64,000 nt of DNA. Source: Primula veris. Its lineage: Eukaryota; Streptophyta; Magnoliopsida; Ericales; Primulaceae. The notes under the pieces are model-generated. The model was not told the origin of the DNA, did not search any database, and was given only the letters and a program-made list of their open reading frames with translations. The position numbers and the translations under genes are program-made. Position 1 is the first letter of the stretch. Every line of letters starts with the position of its first letter. The DNA lies in NCBI GenBank assembly GCA_963682055.1, contig OY821742.1, forward strand, positions 13,671,752 to 13,735,751. Reading direction: 5' to 3'. Below, one piece after another: positions 48,100-57,722 of this stretch.

Positions 48100-48866
48100 C
48101 AGTAAAACCTGTATAAATTAATAATGTTTTGACCGTAGAAATTTATTAATTTAGAGTGATATTAATTAATCGATAAATTAATAATAATTATTTAAAACAG
48201 GTTTTATTTATTGGACGATTAATGTTCACCGAACAACAATGGTAAATTGTTTTCAACACTGTAAAATTCGTTCGGTCAATAAAATTTCAATTAATAGATG
48301 AAAACACTATTGAGTAAGATATTTATGAACTTGAAAACACTATTTTCTCGGTTATCACAATAAAACGGATGTCAATAGATTGTTAGTTATCAAAGTGAAA
48401 ATGATAGAGGCCCGAATCTTAAGAAAAAAATTATGAAAACTGTGTTTGGTAACAATAAAGATGAATCTGAAAATAATAATTGAAAATGATACCGTACTTT
48501 GAAACTAGTCATGCGAAAGTAAACATTTATCGCGCCTATAACTTTTTTTTGGTGCAGTTCGAAAAGATTATATCAAAACTTTTGGATGCAATTAGAAAAA
48601 TTAGGTATGCTATTCAAGTAAATTTAAATTTTAAGAAAAAAGCAAACGAATATAGTCATACTTCGCTAAGTCTTTCTAGTAATGTTTGTCATTTTAAAGA
48701 ATTGTTAATTTATGATTTTGTAGGAAACAATATTTATATAAGGATTTTCAGAAAATTTATTATCCTATTAATTTATTAAAATTGGTGATTTTTTACATTG
48801 GGTTAAATCGGGACTGAAAAAAATTATTATTTTAAAAAATTTATTAATTTAGAGAGTATATACTTT
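48100..48866. mobile_element. Emigrant/Lemi1-like pogo element (non-autonomous)
   Basis: It begins CAGTAAAACCTGTATAAATTAATAATG after TA. CAGTAAAACCTCTATAAATTAATA is the Emigrant/Lemi1 terminal sequence as I remember it, and pogo elements duplicate TA. The right end near 48838-48866 reads AATTTATTAATTTAGAGAG, a decayed inverted match. A GTCCCGATTTAACCC box lies in inverted sense just inside. The interior has a 99-codon frame (48480-48779) with no transposase motifs. Confidence 0.6.
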
Positions 48867-50844
48867 AATTCATATTTCTGGGAGCTCGCATAAACGAGGC
48901 ACAAAGCAGGGTTGGCAGTACTATGAGTGTAGTGCTTAATAATTTTGTGAATTTGTTAAGAGCAAGTATCAGTCAACTATACAAATTTATTATCACTTCA
49001 ATGCTTGATTTGTAACTTAGTCTGTGTTTAAATATCCCTCCTCGTTTCGTTTCATATGTTTCAATTTCAACTTGAACAGTAATTAAAATTAAGTAAATAC
49101 AGTACTAAAAACTGTCGACAAAAAGATGTGAAAGTTCCACACTGTGTCGAAATCACCAACGAATAACCCTTACTATAGTTTATTTGGAAAGCTAATTTTT
49201 AGAAAATTGGAACATGTTATATATAACGAAATTAAAAGTTAAGTTGAAGAATTGAAATTGTATAAGCTGCGAATTTGAATGACTTAACTGCTAATCATCT
49301 CGTCATTCGAAATATTAAGTATTGGTTTCTAATTTAGTTGGCAACTGATGGGACAAGAATATGTAACGAATAATGTTCACTAGAATAGGTAAGCAGAACA
49401 GTACTCCGTAATTAATAAAATTTGGTAACATTAATCGATCATTGACTTGATAATTGTTCATCAGATGGGAAATTAATTCTTCTTTCTCAGTGTGGTAGTT
49501 TTTTTTTTGGCAAGAAAACAATCAATATCATAAAACCGGAAGAATAACTTGGTTAGCGCAGGCTACGTACCAACTCAAGTAATTAAAGCTCAAAGGAGCA
49601 GTTCGAAAACGATCATAAAACAAAAGCCTGAATATATATGGCTTGAGAGCAAGAGTGATGATTTGGCATTACCCTTAATAAAGTTGATAATTTTCTTCAC
49701 AATAACAAAAAGAAGTTCATTCTTTTATAAACTTAAGCATTTTCACCAATTATTTAGCTCAATTTTGTTCACCAGGCTAAACCTGTCGGAAAATCCATAA
49801 GGCTCTTGAGACCAAATCCAAGTCTAATGATTTGAAATCAAAATAGTCATTGTCTTATTTGTCTTCTTACGACTTGGGAGAGTAAATTGAATGAAAGAAA
49901 TTCTTTATCTTTATTGCTAATCTGGAAAAACTCTATAAATTACAAGCAAAAATATAATTATATACTATATGGTTAATTTCCTTCTTTTTTGAACTACTCT
50001 TACATGCATGATAGATTGTTAGAAATAAGGTTATATACATCAAGTTGACACTAAACACATGCATATTGTCAATATTAAAAAAAACACATGCATAGTGTCA
50101 ATGTCATAACTATTCTTCCCAGGTTGTGTCACATTTCTCGGATCAATTAAACAATGATAGAAAAAACAAGCTTACAGAGCTTGGAGGAGATAGAATCATC
50201 TTTGAAAAACACCAAGAAACCCAACCCAAGAGTTGGCATTACCTTTGATACCATGCTATAAAAAAAACTAAGTACAATATTAGAAATAGGGCAATTAAAA
50301 AACAAAATACCAAGGTCTTCATTAGAATTATTGCATAGATTCATAGAACGAATTTTGGTATTAATATTCGTGTATCAGATTTTCATCCTATAAAGAGTAG
50401 AAAGGGAGGAGCGACAATTATGCAGCAATAACATATCTTATCCAGACGTTTTGATTTCATTCATGAACTTCGTTTTTTGAGGGCGACGGCTTGATGAGAG
50501 GCATATTTGCTCACTTTGTTTTGCTCCCGTCAACTTTTTTAGTTATCTATTTACTGAAATTTACAAAAAAGATTAGATTTTTTACTATATACTAAAGTTA
50601 CTGATAGTAGAAAAAATCCACAGGAAGTTCAGCTCTTCTCAATGTTCTCATATATGAAGCCGGCCCTGACCACAGCACAAGCAGCCCTTTTGCTTAGGTG
50701 CCGAACAGAAAAAGGCGCCAAAATTTATTTCCGGGTGAAAAAATTATGCATTTAGGCTGTTGTTAACCAAAAATATGGCATTTTTAAGTATATTATGGTT
50801 TAGGGTCCAAGCTCCTCTACAGCCTAGCTAAAAATGAAAACCAT
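48867..50844. other. Intergenic, no gene seen
   Basis: AT-rich sequence with no recognisable coding region. On the minus strand near 50250-50262, TGGTATCAAAGG resembles the initiator-Met primer binding site of retrotransposons (TGGTATCAGAGC), but there is no LTR next to it. Confidence 0.45.
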
Positions 50845-50912
50845 AAGTGATTCTCGAACTCAAGACCTCCGAAATAGATATATGATAACACACTTGCCCA
50901 ACTAGGCTACAA
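50845..50912 (-). other. tRNA-like sequence, probable SINE head
   Basis: On the minus strand TAGCCTAGTTGGGCAAG resembles a Pol III A box (TRGCNNAGTTGG). About 40 nt further GGTCTTGAGTTCGAGAATCA provides a good B box. This spacing is that of a tRNA-derived SINE. A full tRNA cloverleaf is not evident, so it is not called a functional tRNA gene. Confidence 0.55.
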
Positions 50913-51655
50913 TAAATATACTGAGTAGTTAGTAATTACTATTTATTTTTGTTTTATTATTTGTTTTTCACTTGACTTTAGTTTGTAAAAAGGAGCTTTT
51001 TATTTGATCAAATTAGTCTGGGCTTAGGTGATCATATGCATTGGGCCTCCCCTGCATACATGAACTCATTCGACATCAATATCCATCTTTAAAGCTACTT
51101 ACTTGAAAAAGTATAATAAGTCCTATATTTATCACAACATTTGTATCGATCATCCTGAGTGCTTATAGTATTGGTAGTTATGGTAATTTGGCCCTCCAAA
51201 ACCCAACCCAACCCGGAACAAACTTGCAAAAAACCTGCCCGGCCCGCCTTTTCTATCCGTTTTTTTTTCATATACATTTATTTCATTATTCAAGATTCTA
51301 ACAAGCATGTTTTATATACAATGTTATACTGTTAAATAAGAAAAAGGCATATTATTAACATTTAATATGGAAATATTATAAAAGTGAAACATATCAATTA
51401 GATCGTAGTAATTGTGTACTTATTTAACAAATAATGTCCAATAGATACAACTTTTAAACTTATATTCTCAATATCTACCTATCATAATTCTCTCTCTCTC
51501 TCTAACTATGTGATCTCCATGTTCTCCTCCGATCTCATCTCTCCCCACCTCTCGATCTACAGCGATCTCATCTCGTCGTCACGGATGCAGACTCGATGTG
51601 GTCTCGATAATGATAAGTTTCGAATTTCGATATTTTCTCTCTCTATATATATATA

Positions 51656-51946
51656 CTAGTAAAAGTTACCTTCGCGTTACGTGTGAGACGCGTAATGACA
51701 TAAATCTCGTAATATATTTAATTTTGAACATAATATTCAGATTTTGTATCATTTATTGTAGTTATGCAGGTTAAAACGAGTTGTTAATTAATTTAGGCTA
51801 CATCCGTAATTAAAAAAATATAGTGGGGACAAATTGTTAATTAATTAGATTAAGTAGATTGATAATTATTAAAATAGAGTGAATGTATTTTTGGCAAAAT
51901 TTGGCAGGCTCAACTTTTCTTAACTTTAATTATATTAATAGTATGA
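51656..51946 (-). mobile_element. Helitron-like non-autonomous element, copy B
   Basis: Read on the minus strand this 291-bp segment starts TCATACTATTAATATAA after an A and ends AAGGTAACTTTTACTAG before a T. That is the 5'-TC, CTRR-3' and A/T insertion pattern of Helitrons. The GC-richer 3' part (ACGCGTCTCACACGTAACG) can form a short stem. It matches copy A (19890-20177) throughout, including CTATTTTAATAATTA and TTAATTAACAA phrases. Confidence 0.7.
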
Positions 51947-52005
51947 TATATATATATATACACACACATATATATATATATATACATACGTATGTAATCG
52001 GGGTA

Positions 52006-52160
52006 TGTTTTAGGGATGATTTGAATTTTGTTTTAGGGCTGAATTATGGCCTATTTTGGAGCTGAGTTGGTGTCCGTTTTGGTGCTGAATCGGGGTTTGT
52101 TTCGGGGCTGAAACGAACCCCGGTTCGAGGCTGAAACGGATTCATGTCCGAGGCTAAAAT
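52006..52160 (+). repeat. Imperfect minisatellite, GGGCTGAA-type units
   Basis: Units of about 25 bp built around TTTTAGGGCTGAATTATGG, TTTTGGAGCTGAG, TTTTGGTGCTGAATCGGGG, TTTCGGGGCTGAAACG and TTCGAGGCTGAAACGG follow one another. No coding product is recognised. Confidence 0.6.
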
Positions 52161-52599
52161 ATGCTCTTAGTTTGGGAGTTGTTTGGCCGTATTTATACAA
52201 CCATGTGTCTAGGTATGGTTGAACCAAATTGTACCTTTAAAGTGTTCGATGAAATATCCAATAGATTTTATTGTTTTAAATTCGCTTAAATTTGGCAGGT
52301 TTTTGTGTAGGTTATGTACAATAGAAACGTTTATGAGATTTTGGTCCGAATCGGAGCTTGTTTGGGCTAAAACAAAGCCTATTTAATTGGAAGTTTTTTT
52401 GTAGAGTTTTTTTAGGATCCGTTTCGGAGACCGTTTTAGTTTGGTATGTTTTTACTTAGTGCCTAAATAAACTTGTATTCTCAAAATGGTAGGAGTACTT
52501 GCACCAACACCAAGGTACAAGAGATTGGTGATTCAAATCCATCCATATTTGTTTTCTTTTAAAATTTAAATTAAAATATGCAATTTGTGGCGAAATATA

Positions 52600-52995
52600 T
52601 TGAGTTACATTATGCAATTTCTGCTGAACTAAATGCACTTTCAGCTGAACTAGATACACTTTCAGCTGAACTAAATGCACTTTCAACTGAATCAGATGCA
52701 CTTTTAGCTGGACTATATACATTTTCAGCTGAACTATATGCACTTTTATTGAATTATATGCATTTTTGGCTGAACTCGAAACTGTAAGCCACTTCGACTA
52801 AACTCGATGCACTTTCGAATGAAACGTATGTTTTTTTTACCGAATTGTATGTACTTTTTACTGAACTATATGCACGTTCGACTGGACTATATGCACGTTC
52901 ATTGAACTATATGCACTTTCGACTGAACTATATGTACTTTCAACTGAACTAGATGCGTTTTTCGCTGAAATAGATGTATTTTGAGCAGAACTAGA
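52600..52995 (+). repeat. 21-bp minisatellite (GCTGAACTAAATGCACTTTCA)
   Basis: About 17 imperfect units of a 21-bp repeat run through the segment, with variants such as GAACTATATGCACTTTC. Because 21 is a multiple of three, it stays open in one frame per strand for long stretches and yields heptads (ALSAELN on plus; LKVHLVQ on minus). It has no start context or homologue I know and decays into stops, so it is called a repeat rather than a gene. Confidence 0.85.
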
Positions 52996-52999
52996 TGAA

Positions 53000-53330
53000 A
53001 ATACTACTTTTTGATGGAAAAAAATGGTCAAAAACTACTTTTTGGTGAAAAAACAACTTTTCCGATGTAAAAAGTGGGGTTTTTGAACAAAAACATTTTT
53101 TTTTAATATTTTAATGATTTTTTTTGATGTTTTTAAGAAAAATACATTTTTTTATGATTTTTTATAATTTTTTCATTTTCAATTTTTTTGTGTGTGTGAA
53201 TTTTTTGAAAAAAAATACAATTTTTGTGATTTTTTTCAAAAAAGTGCATTTTTTGTTTTTTTTTTATATAAATTTTGTGATTTTTTGTGATTTTTTCGGT
53301 TGTAAACATATTTTTTTCCGGATTTCGTAT
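53000..53330. repeat. T-rich low-complexity segment
   Basis: Long runs of T with scattered G and A (TTTTTTGATTTTTT-type phrases) follow directly after the minisatellite. It encodes only Phe-rich junk and has no other structure. Confidence 0.7.
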
Positions 53331-54197
53331 AGATAAAGTATATGTATTATGTTTTGCTTCGGATAATGTCGTTTTGATAAATAAAGTAAATAATTAAAAA
53401 GTTGTACCTAAATGAAATATGAACTTATGGAGGTATCTAGGGGGGAATATAAGTTGCAAGGAGATACATACGGGGAATTCCACCCTTATTTAATAAAATT
53501 ACGGGTTATGATATCATTTTAGATTAGGTAAAAATCAAATTAAATTATTATAAACGGTTGATCAAGAAGAATTTTAAATGCATATAACTTGTTTGAGATT
53601 TCTCTCTGCATATTTTTTTAGATACAATTTAATTATTTCCATAAAAAACTATTACGATTCAATTCTTTCTAAAAAACAAAAACAAAAATCAAATTCCACG
53701 AGTAACTTGGATAATAGAGAAAATTAAGTTAAATTATAGTAATTACCGTGAAACCCCAATATTATTCTCAATAATGATATCTTATTCATAGCAGTTTTCT
53801 ACAAATTTGGTTACACATCCTAAGTTTATTAGTAATGTTTTTAGTTATTCAGCAGCATGACTATTAGTGTGACATTAAGTTATGGAGTAAGTATTTTGCT
53901 TATAGAAAATAGGGAAGTGATAGGACAAAATTGGTAAGTAAATTTAACTATAGGTACGTATATTGTGCAAGTGGCATACTTATCCAAACAAGTCCTAAGT
54001 TTAAGGTAAGTACATAGAAAGAGAATACGGTGACCAAGAAGGATGCTAAAGAAAGTAACCACCAGAACCTCAATTTCCTTTAAGGTAAGTATTTTGATTT
54101 GTGATCCATCATTTTTGTAAGCAAGTACCTAAACCCTGCATTGATTAGTTTGGACGTGGATTGTAGAAAACATATGTAACTATAAAAAGAAAAGTAG

Positions 54198-54200
<3 letters not shown>

Positions 54201-54231
<31 letters not shown>
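54201..54231. repeat. (AT)n microsatellite
   Basis: An uninterrupted run of about 15 AT dinucleotides. A similar run occurs at 35713-35746. Confidence 0.95.
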
Positions 54232-54232
<1 letters not shown>

Positions 54233-54299
54233 CAGCTCTATTATGGTACTGCTATCAAGTCTAGAATTACATTTGCTTTTAGCGTTAATAGTTAGCAAC

Positions 54300-55451
54300 T
54301 TATCCACTCACGTCGCCTGTATTATTTTCAGGTCATTCACTTAACTGTACTAGGGGTATCTCGGGTTGTTCGGACTCGGACCAGGTGAGTAATTTCGTAC
54401 CGTATACAAACTTGATTTGTTTCCAGGCTTATTTGAGATTCTGCTGTATGCTAATCGTTGTTTGCAACCTATTATAAGAGTATAGTTTATGATTACATTT
54501 TTGTGAGTTATTATTCGACGATTTTAGAAAGATGGATTATGTTTAGAAAATTTGATATTTGAATTGACGATTTAGAGGTTATAATTAATGACTTAAATTC
54601 CGAGAAACAGGTTTTTTAAGTGGTGTGACTTCGGTGGTTAGAGATAAAGCTAAATAAATGTGCGATTCTATTTTTTTCAACGGTATTGGAACATGTCTCT
54701 TAAGTGGGTTGACCTTACCGGATCGTCATAAAAAAAAACCCCTTAGGTCGCCAACCTAGATGACTTTTGAGTACGATAGTTGGATTCAATGGGCTTTTCG
54801 TCCAAATAAATGAACTTATGGCAATGAATTTCATCTGGTTTTTCTAAGTGATTATCATTATTATTATTTGTCCAGTGATTAATTTGATGTTATATTGACT
54901 TATTGACTTGACTGTATTTATACCTTGAAACGTGGATTACATGTATATGTTATGTTTTTATATATTTTTTTTGCCTATTTACAAAATAAATAAAAAGATG
55001 CAGCTTGGACTAAAACCGAAAAGAAGTGTGATACTATTTAATGTTTTTGTTTTGCAAATTTCTATAAATTTCGTTATCTTTCGCTAAGCTCGTTTATCTT
55101 AATCTCTCTTTAAAATTCTTTTCAGGTACGTGAATGAGCTAGGTGACAGAGTTGTTATGTGATCAGGTCGTAACCTCCATTAGGAGTTTATTCATTTAAT
55201 TAAGTCTAATAGGATTTCGAATCTTTTCTCAATATATTGGATCATGAATATTTTCATTTCGGCATTAAATAAGAGCTCGCGACTAAATAATTTCTGTTTG
55301 ATTTATCTAAAAAAAATTTCCTTCCTTGTCAATGTGAGTGATTACTACTGTTCATTTGTTTGTTTTGGTAACTTCTTTTGTCTTAGACTTATGTGTTGCT
55401 GCTCATATACGTGATATTCAGTCGTGTTCGTATTTCGTTTTGGGGTGTGAC
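54300..55451 (+). mobile_element. Possible solo LTR (Ty3/gypsy-like end)
   Basis: The segment is less AT-rich than its surroundings and ends TATTTCGTTTTGGGGTGTGACA, a phrase seen at LTR ends of some plant Ty3/gypsy elements. No primer binding site, gag or pol sequence follows, so at most it is a solo LTR. The left boundary is a guess. Confidence 0.3.
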
Positions 55452-57450
55452 AATTACTAGCTTGACTTATTTAGCATAAACAAACAAATATAACTAGGCT
55501 AAATTATATCTAAAAATATTTTTTTCAATTAGGTCAATTAGCCCAAAACCAACGGTCGTAAAGTCGCTAAAACCGACTTTTTTAAAGCTTCCAATTTTAT
55601 AACAAAAAATATATATATACTATTTCACAGATCATTATTGCTATGAAAGTTTCACTAGTCTAAGTGGTAAGCCAAGAGAACATAAGTTTCGTTGATGTCA
55701 TTAAATGCAGGTTTGAACATATATAAGTTACGTTGAATGGCCAACTCATTATTAGGAGGTGAATTAGAGCACATCATAATTAGAGTTACACTGTGGACAA
55801 AACTTCAGATAAACTTATAAGTTTTGTTTATTTCAAATCTTATAAGTAAATTTTAAATCTGATATGATAAATAAGTTAAGTGGTAAAGTCGATAAAATAA
55901 TATGACAAGTAAAATAATTGTCAGTAATTTATTTACTCGATGGGTATCTGTAATCTTAACGTGATAAGATATTTAAGTATTTATTAATATGTTCTCAAAT
56001 ATTATTTTGAGAAAAATTTAGATTCAATTATTTTTTCTAGTGTAAATAAATATAATTAACGATATAATATTTTAAGATTAGTAAAATATTAATTATATAA
56101 TATTATTTATAATATTTATTAATTAAGTACTAATATAAGTATGGTTAGAGTTATAGTTGGATATAAGTCTATTTTTTTTGCCCTATGTATATGTTGTAAC
56201 CTATATACACTGTTACATGCTAAATAAAATAACACAGCTTAGAGTTAGGGTTTTGTATTCTATATATACTGCTCCATGCTAACGAAAATAACACACATTA
56301 AGTAATGATTTTTCCAAGGTTCATAGAATACGAGAGTCCACCTCTCTTATGGACCAAGACAGTATTATAGAAATACGGGGGAAGATTAAGTGTGATCAAT
56401 TTCTTTTCATAAAATATTTATGTATCGTTTTTTTTAATTCATATACACTATAATCAGGATTCAATTTAAGTTTTTCGATGCAAAATAAAACGTGTTTCCA
56501 ACCGTCTGATTTTCCCAAAATTGAAATAGTAACAAAATAATATGTTGAGCATGCATAACTCATGGAAATTGAAATTTCCATTCATAGTTCTACTTGCTCT
56601 AAAACTGATGGTTGCAACAAAGTTAATCTGATGAGAAAATAACGTCTGTAACTTTAAAAGCAAAAGAGCACATGACGTTTGTAACGAAGTTCACCCTACC
56701 AGGAATACGTATTCGGAGCACTCACTCAGTTTGTAGTATTATTTCAAGCGTACAAAATAGGACACAAGGTTTATGAAAAACTCTCAGACCCACTTTACAT
56801 TTTTCTGCCTATCACTATTTCGCTATTAGTAAATAACTAATACTCATAAACAATAACATCCTGTCATTGTTACTCTCATATTTTTTGCTCATGTGTATTC
56901 ACTCTAAGTTGAGTTCTTTATAAGTTTAGAACACATTTTTTTACAAGTAAATATGAGACTATTTATAAGAATAAAAGTCTTTCAAATTTTCGCATGCCGT
57001 ATCTTCAATCTTCAAAGATTTCGTCTACCTATTTTCATGCTTGATTGATTGAAGATTTGATCGTCATTTTTGTAATATATTTAGAGATAAATATTATTAT
57101 GATCACATGTCTATTTTAGCTCCAAATCTCTTAGTAAATTCGGCTGATTCTTTGCTTGTAACAAAAAGATTAGTTAACTCCTTTTTAGGAGTAAACTCCT
57201 TTCAATCTTCAAGAAAATATTTTATTCATCTATCATTCTCATAAATTCAGCACAAACAAATTAATGAAATTCGTAGCACAAGTTAATATATATTTTGAAG
57301 TAGTAAATAATATATTTATTCAAAAAGATTTCTATGTCACAATATTTTGGATAGATTTATATATGGAAGAATATATCTTCTGATTCAAACTTATACTCAG
57401 CAAATCGGTAACTAATCATTCGTATAACACTGAATAAGAAAATATTTTAT
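55452..57450. other. Intergenic, no gene seen
   Basis: Very AT-rich sequence upstream of the Ulp1-domain gene. No coding region, RNA gene or clear terminal repeats found. Confidence 0.55.
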
Positions 57451-57722
57451 GGGTAAATTTTGGATTGGTCCATGAAAACACAAGTATTTAAGGATTGGTC
57501 CATGAAACTGAAACTAATTAAGGATTGGTCCATTTGCTGACATCATTAAAAAATTGCTGACGTCATCAGAACACAATTAAAAAAAACAGAAACTTTTTTT
57601 CTCTCTCTCTCCTCTCTCTCTCATCTCTCTCTCCGAAAAAACTGAAACTTTCTCTCTTTAAACCGCCAACAAATCCGGCTATCAAACTGAAAAATCTCTC
57701 TTCGTTGATTTCAGAAAACAAC
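57451..57722 (+). promoter_or_regulatory. Upstream region and CT-rich leader of the Ulp1-domain gene
   Basis: GGGTAAATTTTGGATTGGTC is followed by three direct copies of GGATTGGTCCAT about 29 bp apart (57464-57532). Then comes a long CT tract (57598-57636) and the leader up to ATG at 57723. GGGTAAATTT could be the start of a Mutator-type terminal inverted repeat, because Ulp1-domain genes are often carried by such elements. The right end needed to prove it is outside the window. Confidence 0.4.

Noticed and set aside
50250..50262. Primer-binding-site-like TGGTATCAAAGG on the minus strand
   Set aside because: No LTR adjoins it and no gag or pol remnants are nearby.
52456..52787. Open frames on both strands giving heptad-like peptides
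   Set aside because: They arise from the 21-bp minisatellite, whose length is a multiple of three. No start context or homologue.
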